Source: Pseudobdellovibrionaceae bacterium (GTDB lineage: Bacteria; Bdellovibrionota; Bdellovibrionia; Bdellovibrionales; Bdellovibrionaceae). From it: DNA of 64,000 nucleotides. Under the pieces are notes generated by a model. That model saw only the letters and a list, made by a program, of their open reading frames with translations. It was not told the origin of the DNA and did not search any database. The position numbers were made by a program, and so were the translations under genes. Below are positions 42,633 to 51,005 of this stretch, in pieces. Positions within the stretch are counted from its first letter, which is position 1. The number at the start of each line of letters is the position of its first letter. Where the stretch lies: contig JAHBUW010000014.1 in the NCBI GenBank assembly GCA_019637875.1, positions 1-64,000 of the forward strand. Reading direction: 5' to 3'.

Positions 42633-43664
42633 GTGAAGCATCTTGTACTCGCAGCGGCCCTGACATTGATCGTCCCCCAAGCTTTCGCATCGAAAGCGCG
42701 CCTGGACAGCCTTCAAGGCGCAACCTTCCTGAAAGACACCCAGACGGTCTTTTTGAATCCCGCGCACATGCATTCGCTGGGTCAGTACCTGACCTTCGAA
42801 GCCGGCGCTCAAGGCACCACCGGCACCAAAGCGGAAGGTGGATTCCTGCGCAATGACGGCGACGTGAAGTACGGTGCTTATTTGGGCCACATGAGCCCCT
42901 TCCAGAACGCTTACCGCGCGAGCGGCTACGCTCTGGGCGGAACTTTCCTGGCGCAACAGAACCCCGTTTCGTTGATGTACGGAAAAAATGACTGGGGCGT
43001 CGTCCTGGATTTGTCGAACTCGGATAAAAAATCGACCTCCGAAAAAGAAACCACCGTCGGTATCCGCTTCGGCCAACAAGCTGAAGATTCGGAATACTAT
43101 GTTTCGCTCGACCTGTTGGGGAACGCGGAAGCGGCTTCGAACAAAATGTCGACGACCGTTCTGGGTCTCGGCTACGAAAAAGCTTCGGGCGCATGGTACT
43201 ACAACGCTTCGCTCGCTTACGCGATGACGAAAGCGGATGTGGCTCCCGCCTCGGAAAGCGGAAGCGAAGCCCTGATTTCGCTCTCGGCGGCGAATCGTTC
43301 GCTGAAAACCGATCGCGCGGACATCTATTACGGAGCGGGTCTGGACATCGTTAGCGGTAAAATCGCTTCGGCGAATCGCTCGATCCTGCGCCTGCCCCTG
43401 TTCTTGGGTCTGGAACACCAGACTTCGAGCTGGCTCGTGACTCGCGTGTCGGTGTCGCAACCCTTGTTCATCTCGAACGCGAAAGATCAAATCTCGGCAG
43501 CGACCGCGGATACCGACACCCTGGCGAACGCGACTCGCGTTGCGGCGGGCGTTGGCATCAAGTACCAAGAATTCGTGATCGACGGTTCGGTCATGGCGGC
43601 GGCGAACGGAAACATCAACGGGAACCAGGTCCTGTCGCAAGCGGCCCTCACCTACACGTTCTAA
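42633..43664 (+). CDS. Outer-membrane beta-barrel protein ending in Phe
   Basis: GTG 42633 has AAGGAG five bases upstream. The signal peptide is LVLAAALTLIVPQAFA, followed by SKARLDSLQGATFLKDTQTVFLNPAHM, a start seen in delta-type proteobacterial outer-membrane proteins. Alternating strands fill the rest and the last residues LTYTF carry the C-terminal Phe typical of BamA-inserted barrels. Size is 343 residues. Ligand unknown. It probably forms a unit with the lipoprotein that follows by 15 bases. Confidence 0.8.
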   Translation: MKHLVLAAALTLIVPQAFASKARLDSLQGATFLKDTQTVFLNPAHMHSLGQYLTFEAGAQGTTGTKAEGGFLRNDGDVKYGAYLGHMSPFQNAYRASGYALGGTFLAQQNPVSLMYGKNDWGVVLDLSNSDKKSTSEKETTVGIRFGQQAEDSEYYVSLDLLGNAEAASNKMSTTVLGLGYEKASGAWYYNASLAYAMTKADVAPASESGSEALISLSAANRSLKTDRADIYYGAGLDIVSGKIASANRSILRLPLFLGLEHQTSSWLVTRVSVSQPLFISNAKDQISAATADTDTLANATRVAAGVGIKYQEFVIDGSVMAAANGNINGNQVLSQAALTYTF

Positions 43665-43679
43665 GGAAAGGGGAAGATC

Positions 43680-44630
43680 ATGAAGATCTCTCGCCAATTT
43701 CTGACTCTCTCCACGAGCCTCGTGCTCGTGGGCGCGGGCGCCTTGAGCCTTTCGAGCTGCGGTGGGGATGACTCCCTGTCGGGCGCGGGGGGATCCATGA
43801 AGGCCGCTTCGGCGGGTGCCGCCGCGGCGATTTTCTTGGCCGGCAATCAAGGGATCAACCTTGAAATGAAACCGGATAGTGCTCCCAACCTCACTCAACT
43901 CGGCATGCAAGGAACCAGCTTCCAATCGGTGGCCGCGGAAGAGGAGGATCCTTTCAAGGATTGCGCTTCGAAATCTCCGGCGAATCCCAAGGACGATGAC
44001 GGCGACGGCATCCCCTTGGAGTTCACGCGTGAGTACGACTGCACGGATATCACCGTCCAGGGTGGCTACGTGTATTCGGCGCAAGGAAAGTTCACCATCA
44101 TCGATCTCAACGACAAAGATAAACGCTATATGGAAGGCGGCTATCGCTACGAGATCGATTACAAGGGCAAGTACGAGAATCCGACATTCCCCTATACGAA
44201 TACCTACTCGCACCAGGGCTTCTACGACTCGCGTGTGGTCGGTAACTCGTATGTTTTCAAATCAGAATTTTCGGCGGGCTTCGCGGGCGAAGTAAAAGGT
44301 TTCCCTTTCGAAGGAAAGTGGCGATCGAATTACCAGACCGTGTGGACCCCGGACGATGCGAACAACAAATGGGTCTCGGGCAAAGTCGCCTTCTCGGGTT
44401 TCATCGCGCTGGAAGGCAATTTCAGCCACGAGGACGAGGAAAACTACAACGTCGCGTGGGAAATCGGATCCAATGGCCTGGAGTACGCTTACGGCGCACC
44501 CTCGAACTGCACGTATTACAAGACGGGCACGATGTGGTGGATCGACGGTGCGGGCCAGAAGTACGAAATTCAATACAATTGTAACAGTCGGAAGGTTCTG
44601 TTCCAGGGACAAGAAGTCTCTTTGAACTAA
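43680..44630 (+). CDS. Lipoprotein with an acidic DDDGDG loop
   Basis: The signal peptide ends LSSC (lipobox). The mature part starts with a flexible Gly/Ala segment, then PANPKDDDGDGIPLEF, a calcium-loop-like acidic motif, then beta-rich sequence with many Tyr (YEIDYKGKYENPTFPYTNTYSHQG). The last third has Cys pairs (NCTYYK, YNCNS). No family recognised. It follows a barrel gene closely and is closed by a strong terminator, suggesting the two are co-expressed in the outer membrane. Confidence 0.7.
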   Translation: MKISRQFLTLSTSLVLVGAGALSLSSCGGDDSLSGAGGSMKAASAGAAAAIFLAGNQGINLEMKPDSAPNLTQLGMQGTSFQSVAAEEEDPFKDCASKSPANPKDDDGDGIPLEFTREYDCTDITVQGGYVYSAQGKFTIIDLNDKDKRYMEGGYRYEIDYKGKYENPTFPYTNTYSHQGFYDSRVVGNSYVFKSEFSAGFAGEVKGFPFEGKWRSNYQTVWTPDDANNKWVSGKVAFSGFIALEGNFSHEDEENYNVAWEIGSNGLEYAYGAPSNCTYYKTGTMWWIDGAGQKYEIQYNCNSRKVLFQGQEVSLN

Positions 44631-44657
44631 AACCAGTTCGAGCTGATTCAAGCGCCG

Positions 44658-44690
44658 GGGCGGGGGTTCAAATCCCCGCCCTTTTTTATT
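44658..44690 (+). terminator. Rho-independent terminator of the barrel-lipoprotein unit
   Basis: Stem GGGCGGGG/CCCCGCCC with an 8-base loop, followed by six T residues and ATTT. It lies 28 bases past the lipoprotein stop. Confidence 0.92.
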
Positions 44691-44738
44691 TCAGGGTGTA
44701 TTGACGGGTGCCCGCAAGAACGGCAAATTCCGTCCTCC

Positions 44739-45878
44739 ATGCACGCCGATTCCCCCTCCCCGACCTCCATTTGCGATTACCAGTCTCGTTGTTCGGGGTG
44801 TTCGTACTGGGGCATTCCGCTCAGCGCGCAGATCAACCACAAAACCGATGGCCTCCGTCAAGAATGGGACTCGATCGGTCTTGGACTCTGCCCCGAAATC
44901 GAAGTGTTCAGCCTTGCGGACCGGGGCCTGCGCGACCGTTTGGACTTTCGCTGGCAGGACGGGCGCTTCGGGCTTTTTGATCGCAATCGGGATGAGGTCG
45001 TCGATCTCGAGAGTTGCCTGCAGTTGTCGCCCCGTCTGGCCTCCTGGCTCACGGATTTTCGCGCGCGGGAGTTCGCGTTCAAAAAGGCCACGATTCGTTT
45101 GCGGGTCTCGCCCGAAGGACGTCGCGGCGTTTGGCTGGACCTTCCGAACGAGGACGTCAAAGAGCTGATCGAGGACGGCGTCCTTCTGCGCCAACTTCTC
45201 GAGATGGCGGTCGTCGAAATCGGGCAACGCCGCAAACATCTTTACGTCGACGAAACGGATGGACGTTTACGCCTGGCGAAGGATCCACATTTCGAAACCT
45301 GGACGCGGACGTGGTCCGACGGACGCCCCTTGCAACTCTGGTCCCGGATCGCGGACTTCTCGCAAGCCGGGGATGCCATCAACCAAATGCTCGTCGGCGC
45401 CGTGGCCCGGCACTTCGCGAACGAAAATGTGGTTTTGGATTGGGGCGCCGGCTCGGGGAATCTGAGCCTGCCCGCCCTCCCCCACGCGCGCGAGGTCTGG
45501 GCGCTCGATCACGACGAATTCGCACTCATGGGATTGCGCCGCACCCAAGAGGCCGCAGGGCTTACGCAACTGCGTATCGAACGGATGGACTTTCATAAGG
45601 TGGGGGTCTTCGAAGAACTCACGCGTAAAGCGAGCCAACGCTTCGAACAGGAAAGCCAGACCTGGATCGTCGATCCTCCGCGCTCGGGGGCGGGGGCGCT
45701 TTTCTTTGAAGTACCCGACGCGGTGACCAAGATCGTTTCGGTGTCCTGTTTTCAGCAGAGCTTTCTGCAGGACAGCTTCGAACTCACGCGCCAAGGCTTT
45801 CGCTGCGAATCGCTTGCGTTGGTCGATCAATTCCCGCAGACCCACCACGGTGAGTGGGTCTCGAAGTGGACACGATAG
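44739..45878 (+). CDS. RlmD/TrmA-type RNA (uracil-5-)-methyltransferase
   Basis: The protein methylates C5 of a uridine in rRNA or tRNA with SAM. It has Cys12-x5-Cys18-x2-Cys21-x71-Cys93, the same spacing as the [4Fe-4S] cysteines of RlmD, then the SAM motif VVLDWGAGSGNLSLP, the DPPRSGAG motif and the catalytic Cys in VSVSCFQQSF. The tail DQFPQTHHGEWVSKW matches the usual D-FP-T-HVE-V. At 379 residues it is shorter than RlmD (about 430) because the N-terminal TRAM domain is absent, so RlmC or a new member is possible. Its stop is four bases from that of the convergent RDD gene. Confidence 0.85.
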   Translation: MHADSPSPTSICDYQSRCSGCSYWGIPLSAQINHKTDGLRQEWDSIGLGLCPEIEVFSLADRGLRDRLDFRWQDGRFGLFDRNRDEVVDLESCLQLSPRLASWLTDFRAREFAFKKATIRLRVSPEGRRGVWLDLPNEDVKELIEDGVLLRQLLEMAVVEIGQRRKHLYVDETDGRLRLAKDPHFETWTRTWSDGRPLQLWSRIADFSQAGDAINQMLVGAVARHFANENVVLDWGAGSGNLSLPALPHAREVWALDHDEFALMGLRRTQEAAGLTQLRIERMDFHKVGVFEELTRKASQRFEQESQTWIVDPPRSGAGALFFEVPDAVTKIVSVSCFQQSFLQDSFELTRQGFRCESLALVDQFPQTHHGEWVSKWTR

Positions 45879-45882
45879 ACGG

Positions 45883-46485
45883 TTATCTGAAGTGCTGTTG
45901 CACGAGTGGCAAACCCGAAAGGCGGCCGGCCATGTCTTCGCCGACGATCAGCGACAGGATGGGCAAAGTGACGATGCCCGTGACCGTGACCAGAAAGAAT
46001 CTTTGAATCACGCGCAAAGAGTAGTCGTTCGCGATGCGCTGGCGGGCCTCACCTAAACGAATACCGCAGGCCCACTCCCCGATCGTGCATCCCGCGAACA
46101 CGCGAAACGTCAGCAGATAACAAGTGAAGACCAGCAGGACGCATCCCGCGAAGCCCCAAAGGAATTGGTGCTGAATGAAACGGGAGACGGCGCTAAACGA
46201 AACCCCCGAAACGAAGACGAAAAGATAAGCGAAAAAGCACGTCAGCGAAAAGCAGATCAAAAGATCCACGACGGCCGCGAAAGCCGACCACGCCAGCAAA
46301 ATCCAACGCGGGCCGCGCGAGCTCGAACCGCGGTGAAACGCGACGGGCGGCGAATCCTGTACGAAGTTCCAGTTGCGATGGGGAACGACCTCATCTAAGC
46401 GCAAACGCGGACGACGGGGTCCCGTCGGCACGGGGTCCTTCACTGGATGACTCTCGGGGCGGTTGATTTCGATTTCCATATCCAT
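45883..46485 (-). CDS. RDD-family membrane protein
   Basis: The 200-residue product has a polar N-terminus, then three to four hydrophobic segments. The family features are the Asp in AAVVDLLICF, the GCTIGEWACGIRL motif after the second segment, and RVIQRFFLVTVTGIVTLPILSLI with the conserved Arg. RDD proteins are small membrane proteins of poorly known role, in some cases Na+/H+ antiport. It lies 13 bases after the large exported-protein gene on this strand, and its AGGAAGG site overlaps that gene's end. Confidence 0.78.
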   Translation of the reverse strand: MDMEIEINRPESHPVKDPVPTGPRRPRLRLDEVVPHRNWNFVQDSPPVAFHRGSSSRGPRWILLAWSAFAAVVDLLICFSLTCFFAYLFVFVSGVSFSAVSRFIQHQFLWGFAGCVLLVFTCYLLTFRVFAGCTIGEWACGIRLGEARQRIANDYSLRVIQRFFLVTVTGIVTLPILSLIVGEDMAGRLSGLPLVQQHFR

Positions 46486-46498
46486 ACGAGAGCCTTCC

Positions 46499-48379
46499 TT
46501 AGCGTGTCCCAGGCATCACCGGGATCGTCGTCCCGGGAATGGTCGTCGTCGTTCCGGGCAAGATCACGGGGCCGGTCGGCGGGGGCGCAATTCGCAGCTG
46601 TTGCGGTTGGTACATTTGATAGTAAGCCGACCACTGCTGTTTCATTTGCTGTTGTTGCGCATAGTAGGCCAGGAAACCCACGCCGACGGTCATCAGACCG
46701 CCCAGCATGCCTTGCATACCGCCGTTTTGTTCCCACCAGGATTTCTGCGGGCGCTCGCGGCGTGTCCGCTCACGACGTTCGCGATCGCGGCTTTTGTATT
46801 TGTCGACCAGACTTCCGGTGTCGGCGGGGCGATCGGCTTCGCAACCGATCGGTTTCGCCGAGCTTGAATACTTCGAACGTAAACCACCGCCGCAAACGCA
46901 GTAGTAGTGCGTCCGCACTTCACCTTGCGAGTTACAGGTGATCGAAGCGACCGATCCGCCGGCGCAATCCAGCGCCGCTTCACGCAGCGGCAAACCTTCG
47001 CACTGAACGCCACTTTTCACGTCCGAGGCCGGTGCGGGTGCGGGAGCCGAGTCTTTATAAACGACGGTCGTGTTGCCGTCGTGGTACTGATCGCCTCCGT
47101 CGCGGCCGCCGCCATCGTCGAGGGACTTATCGGGCACGGGCAACTCCACCGGAGTATCCGCGGCCGGCGTCGCCTTACCGAGGCTGCCGTTGGTCGTCGT
47201 GCCGGGAGTTTGATCGTTGCGTGCGATCGCGGGTGCGCTGGCCGTACAGGTCAAATCCGTGTAGGTGTCGCGCATCTTGGCGAGCGTTTCGCAGTTGGTC
47301 TCCATCAGGACTTTCATCCGTTTTTCGAGTTCTTGGCACTCGTTGATCTGCTCGTTTTTGGGTTCCTTGCAAAGCAGACGGATCTCATTAATTTTCAGCG
47401 ACAACTCCTGCATTCTTTTGTCGAAATCGTCTTTCGACTTAATTCCCAGGAAGAAGTCATAGACGTTCTTCTGGTTACGCATGTTGCAGCTTTCCGCGGT
47501 GCTGTTGAGCTGGCCGGGTTCGAATTTATGGATTCCGCATTCGGCATTCGCCCCGTACAGATCCTTGGCGCAAACGTAAGTGCCGGGACATTTGACCGCG
47601 TCTTTGGCCGCGGCCGGGGGGACGCAAACTCCGTTTTCGTAAGCGCCGATCCAACCCAAAGAAAGGCAAGAGCCGGTGGGTTGATTCGAAGCGTGGGCTT
47701 CACTCACCGCGCTTGTCCACAACATCGATGTTTTCGAGGGCGCTTTCGATTTCTTCGCGGGAGACTTGCGACCGTTCATCCCGTTCTGCGCGCGCTCGGC
47801 CAGACGCAAAGCCTCACGGACTTGCTCCGAATAGTTCAAGCGGTCTTGGGGACGCAGCAGCGCCAGTTCATTGCTGTAAAGAAAACGCGTGAACTGAATC
47901 CGGTCGGCGACGCCGACGCCTGGACCATAGGCCTCGGCCACCATACGTACGGGACTGTAAATGTCCGCCATCGCGAATTTCTTATGGATGTCTTTGCCAC
48001 CCGAGGGGTAGGTCAGGCTCGCGACCTGGTCACCACGGAAACTCAATGTCGCGGTGGCGCTCTGTCGTCCCTTTTGCGCGATCAGCTGCACGTCTTCAAA
48101 ACGGCCGTTCTTGATCATACGCACTTCGAGTTTCGGCAGTTTCAAGTTCGGATTTTGCTCGAGCATCCGCTCGATTTCGAAGCGAAACGCGAGCGGCAGC
48201 TCGGACTTGGTCATCTCGTAGATGTCGCGCAACTTCACGTCGCCTTTCGACCATCCCGAACGTTGCAGGAAGTTTTTCAGAGCGGGAACGTCGTCTTGAG
48301 GATAGGCCGAAGCGACCTGAACCCAGGTGAAAGTCACCGCCAAGATGTTGAGCAAACAACGCCGAAAAAACTTCTTCAT
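46499..48379 (-). CDS. Large exported Cys-containing protein with a C-terminal membrane segment
   Basis: The signal peptide is LLNILAVTFTWVQVASA. The first 170 residues are a mixed domain; from about residue 235 many Cys appear (GSCLSLGWIG, GVCVPP, CPGTYVCAKDLYG, AECGIH), then helical residues with ECQELEKRM, a linker with LGKATPAADTP, a second Cys region (QCEGLPLREAALDCAGG, YYCVCGGG), an Arg-rich stretch and a hydrophobic segment MQGMLGGLMTVGVGFLAYYA near the end, finishing in Gln/Tyr/Pro-rich sequence. No family recognised. Shares size, Cys layout and the linker with the protein at 40505-42400. Probable operon with the RDD gene. Confidence 0.62.
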   Translation of the reverse strand: MKKFFRRCLLNILAVTFTWVQVASAYPQDDVPALKNFLQRSGWSKGDVKLRDIYEMTKSELPLAFRFEIERMLEQNPNLKLPKLEVRMIKNGRFEDVQLIAQKGRQSATATLSFRGDQVASLTYPSGGKDIHKKFAMADIYSPVRMVAEAYGPGVGVADRIQFTRFLYSNELALLRPQDRLNYSEQVREALRLAERAQNGMNGRKSPAKKSKAPSKTSMLWTSAVSEAHASNQPTGSCLSLGWIGAYENGVCVPPAAAKDAVKCPGTYVCAKDLYGANAECGIHKFEPGQLNSTAESCNMRNQKNVYDFFLGIKSKDDFDKRMQELSLKINEIRLLCKEPKNEQINECQELEKRMKVLMETNCETLAKMRDTYTDLTCTASAPAIARNDQTPGTTTNGSLGKATPAADTPVELPVPDKSLDDGGGRDGGDQYHDGNTTVVYKDSAPAPAPASDVKSGVQCEGLPLREAALDCAGGSVASITCNSQGEVRTHYYCVCGGGLRSKYSSSAKPIGCEADRPADTGSLVDKYKSRDRERRERTRRERPQKSWWEQNGGMQGMLGGLMTVGVGFLAYYAQQQQMKQQWSAYYQMYQPQQLRIAPPPTGPVILPGTTTTIPGTTIPVMPGTR

Positions 48380-48507
48380 AGTTCCGTTATCGGACAGTCA
48401 TCGCGTCCTCTTGAGACGAGGATTGAAGGCGCATCTAGTCCCCATCCTTGGTCCGGTTCCATCGCGGTTGACTGTACGCGTGACGCCTCGTTTTGCGAGA
48501 ATGGGAC

Positions 48508-48972
48508 ATGACATCGAACTCTTCATCCGCCGCGGGTGGCGCGAAGGATTTTTTTGAGAGCCTGGTCCAGCTGGCCCAGGTCATGAAATCCGAGCCCGGG
48601 AGAATCAATGCGGACCTGAATCGCCGCGGTGAAGAGCTGCTCGGAATTTTTCAAGACACCAACTATCGCAATTCTCTTCAAGATCTGCGCGCGCAAAAAA
48701 TTCGCGCGATCGAGATGACCGCCAAAGATATTTCCGAAGGTGTCATGACCTTGCAAAGCTCTTCGATCGGCGTTTCGTATGTCGAAGGCAAGTTCCTGCC
48801 CTTCGTGACGCCCCACGGGACCCCGCCGCGGGGAAATGTGGTGTTCTCGCTCAACTGGCGCGAAAGCAAAGCGTTCCATAGTTGGCGCAGCCAAGAAGAA
48901 AAAGAAATCAACCAAGAAGACATCAACGTTTCGCTCTACCGCTTGGCGGTCATTCTTTCCGAGGTCATCTGA
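48508..48972 (+). CDS. Small cytoplasmic protein of unknown function
   Basis: ATG 48508 gives 154 residues; a TTG five codons upstream is in frame. There is no signal peptide. The N-terminus is Ser-rich, then helical (SLVQLAQVMKSEPGRINADLNRRGEELLG), then a more hydrophobic region with GVSYVEGKFLPFVTP. The function is unknown. Its TGA overlaps the MscS gene ATG (TGATG), so the two are coupled. It is divergent from the large exported-protein gene. Confidence 0.6.
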   Translation: MTSNSSSAAGGAKDFFESLVQLAQVMKSEPGRINADLNRRGEELLGIFQDTNYRNSLQDLRAQKIRAIEMTAKDISEGVMTLQSSSIGVSYVEGKFLPFVTPHGTPPRGNVVFSLNWRESKAFHSWRSQEEKEINQEDINVSLYRLAVILSEVI

Positions 48973-50042
48973 TGGATCCCGTCCCCGTCCCTTCTCCGAC
49001 ACCCACCGCCTGGATCCAAACGCAAAGCCTGGAATTGCTGCTGGGATTCGAGCCCTTCTTTCTGCTCTCGGCCCTCGTGTTTTTGGCCTGGGGCTTCTAC
49101 AAAGGATTTTTGCGCGGCCTTTCGGAAGAACGGCACCAAAGTTTGCGCGGGCAATTCGCGAATCTTTTGAAGCACTACCTCACGTTGGGGCTTCTCTTCT
49201 CGTTGTACATACTTCTGCACTCGAATTGGTTTTTGGGAATGCAGATTCAAAAGCTCGTGCCCTACGTCGCGATCATGACGTTTTTCTGGGGCGGCCTGGT
49301 TTTCATCAAAGCCAGCCGCATGATCATCCTGCAGTACCTTTTCTTGGGCTCGATGCGCGCGGGAGTCCCGCTGTTGATCGTGAACATCGTGACGCTCGTG
49401 TTGTCGATCGTCCTGACGCTCTGGGGCGCCTCCCAGGTTTTCAATTTACAGCTGGCGCCGCTGCTCGCGACCTCGGCCGCGTTTTCGATCATTTTGGGTC
49501 TGGCGCTGCAGGATACGCTTGGCAATTTGTTCGCGGGCATCGCCCTGCAGGTCGATCACAATTTCGAAATCGGCGATTGGCTCGAGGTCTACCACTCGTC
49601 CGGTAAGACGGTCGGCCAAGTGAAAGAGATCAGCTGGCGCTCGACGACGCTCATCGGTTTCACCGAGGAAGTGATCGTGCTTCCCAATCGGACCATGGCG
49701 GGGGCGCAGATCGCGAATTTCCAGGCCGGAGACATGCCCTTTATCCGCAGCCAGATGTTCCGCCTTCCTTACGGAGTCGACTCGGACCGCGCGAAGAAAG
49801 CGCTCGTGCAAAGCCTGGAGGCCATTCCCGAAGTGCGCAAGTACCCCGAGCCGCTCTGCCTGGTCACCGAGACGAACGAATCCTTCCTGAGCTTCAAGCT
49901 CGTGTACTACATCGACAACTACGGCCTGCAGTTCGTCCTCGGGGACCGCGTGGTTCTGGCGGGCTGGCGCGCGCTGGAAAAAGCCGGTTTCGAATCCGGC
50001 CGCAACACCCTGAAAGTCATGGGTTTCGACGGCAAGGTGTAA
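48972..50042 (+). CDS. MscS-family mechanosensitive ion channel
   Basis: MscS channels open under membrane tension and release solutes on osmotic downshock. Start ATG 48972 overlaps the upstream stop; the frame extends 30 codons further, overlapping the earlier gene. Four hydrophobic segments lead to the pore region LLATSAAFSIILGLALQDTLGNLFAGIALQ, rich in Gly/Ala as in TM3, and the soluble domain DHNFEIGDWLEV with VLPNRTMAGAQIANF. The 356-residue size is in the family range. Confidence 0.93.
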   Translation: MDPVPVPSPTPTAWIQTQSLELLLGFEPFFLLSALVFLAWGFYKGFLRGLSEERHQSLRGQFANLLKHYLTLGLLFSLYILLHSNWFLGMQIQKLVPYVAIMTFFWGGLVFIKASRMIILQYLFLGSMRAGVPLLIVNIVTLVLSIVLTLWGASQVFNLQLAPLLATSAAFSIILGLALQDTLGNLFAGIALQVDHNFEIGDWLEVYHSSGKTVGQVKEISWRSTTLIGFTEEVIVLPNRTMAGAQIANFQAGDMPFIRSQMFRLPYGVDSDRAKKALVQSLEAIPEVRKYPEPLCLVTETNESFLSFKLVYYIDNYGLQFVLGDRVVLAGWRALEKAGFESGRNTLKVMGFDGKV

Positions 50043-50166
50043 CCCGCCGCCGTCGATTGTCCGAACACTCCGGAAAATCCTTCACGGAGTCCTCTCCCAG
50101 CTCGCCTTCCGAGGCGTTCTCCCGCGGCACGAAACTTGGAGTTTTCGGGACCGTTGGAGGCCCGGC

Positions 50167-50829
50167 GTGAGCCCATTTGCTCGCACTTTCATTCAAACGA
50201 TCGTCCTTGCCAGCGCGGCGATCGTGACGGGTTGTCTGCCCGCACCGAAAGGCGAAATGCCGATCCACTACGCCGAAAATCCCGACGTCAAGCCGGCGGC
50301 TTGGGAAAAGCGCGGACCCGAGGCCCGGCAGTGGACGCTCCATACCTACAACGAGCTTCGTCAGACCCTGCCCTCGCCGGCGGACCTCACCCCCCGTGAC
50401 CTTAAGGATTTCTGTCCCGAGTACACGACCATGGCTCGCAAGGACCGCCTGAATTTTTGGGTGCAACTCGTGAGCGCAATGACCCGCTACGAATCGGGTT
50501 TTAAACCGGAAACGGAACATACCGAGAATTTTAAAGATCAATACGGGCGTCAAGTGGTCAGCCGCGGTCTTCTGCAAATGAGCATCGGGAGCGTCGAAAA
50601 ACAATGCGGGATCGTGCACGTGAATCAACTGCACAACCCGTTTCGCAACTTGAGCTGCGGCGTGAAGCTGTTGGTTCGCTACGTCAGCCGTGACGGGGTT
50701 CTGAGCGACAAGGTCGGAGACAACTATCAAGGCGGCGCACGCTACTGGGCGGTTTTACGTCCGGGGCACAAGGACTTCCTCGCGAACATTCAAAGCGCGA
50801 CGAAAAGTTTCTGCGAGAACTACCGGTAA
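50167..50829 (+). CDS. Lytic-transglycosylase-like lipoprotein
   Basis: GTG 50167 follows GGAGG by 6 bases. The signal peptide ends in VTGC (Cys23), so it is a lipoprotein. TRYESGFKPETEHTENF places the catalytic Glu at residue 109, and SRGLLQMSIGS is the GLLQ motif of the SLT fold. The C-terminal part holds ARYWAVLR, the place of the usual YN-G loop. Several Cys (83, and later ones near 155 and 168) may pair. Compared with family 1 transglycosylases it is short. It would cleave peptidoglycan at the outer membrane; activity is inferred. Confidence 0.78.
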   Translation: MSPFARTFIQTIVLASAAIVTGCLPAPKGEMPIHYAENPDVKPAAWEKRGPEARQWTLHTYNELRQTLPSPADLTPRDLKDFCPEYTTMARKDRLNFWVQLVSAMTRYESGFKPETEHTENFKDQYGRQVVSRGLLQMSIGSVEKQCGIVHVNQLHNPFRNLSCGVKLLVRYVSRDGVLSDKVGDNYQGGARYWAVLRPGHKDFLANIQSATKSFCENYR

Positions 50830-50862
50830 ATATCAAAAATGAAGGGCCGTCGTTGTTCGTCG

Positions 50863-50923
50863 GACCATCTAGGAAGATGGTCGTCTCTGCTTCATCAGAC
50901 CATCTAGGAAGATGGTCGTCTCT
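50863..50923. repeat. Duplicated 26-bp unit covering the tRNA-Val 3' end
   Basis: An identical 26-base unit occurs at 50863-50888 and 50898-50923, 35 bases apart. It contains the last 11 bases of the tRNA (AGAGACGACCA on the minus strand) and an 8-bp palindrome GACCATCT/AGATGGTC around AGGA. Copy two is the real tRNA end; copy one lies downstream. Confidence 0.92.
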
Positions 50924-50988
50924 ACTGGACTCGAACCAGTGACCTTCTCCATGTCAAGGAGACGCGCTACCAACTGCGCCAAGAGACG
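50913..50988 (-). tRNA. tRNA-Val (anticodon GAC)
   Basis: A complete 76-nt cloverleaf can be folded on the minus strand. The acceptor stem CGTCTCT/AGAGACG, D-stem GCGC/GCGC, anticodon stem TCTCC/GGAGA with loop TTGACAT, and T-stem ACTGG/CCAGT with loop TTCGAGT all pair perfectly. Discriminator is A and CCA is encoded. Anticodon GAC reads Val codons GUC and GUU. It is downstream of lipB on the same strand. Confidence 0.96.
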
Positions 50989-51005
50989 AATCGAGAGGGG
51001 CCAAC

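Noticed and set aside
42630-44213. 527-codon frame on the minus strand across the barrel and lipoprotein genes
   Set aside because: Both genes on the plus strand have clear signals, a terminator and a C-terminal Phe; this frame is a shadow.
46907-48511. 534-codon frame antisense to the large exported-protein gene
   Set aside because: It mirrors a gene with a signal peptide, Cys pattern and a ribosome site; the antisense product has low-complexity Arg/Gly content.
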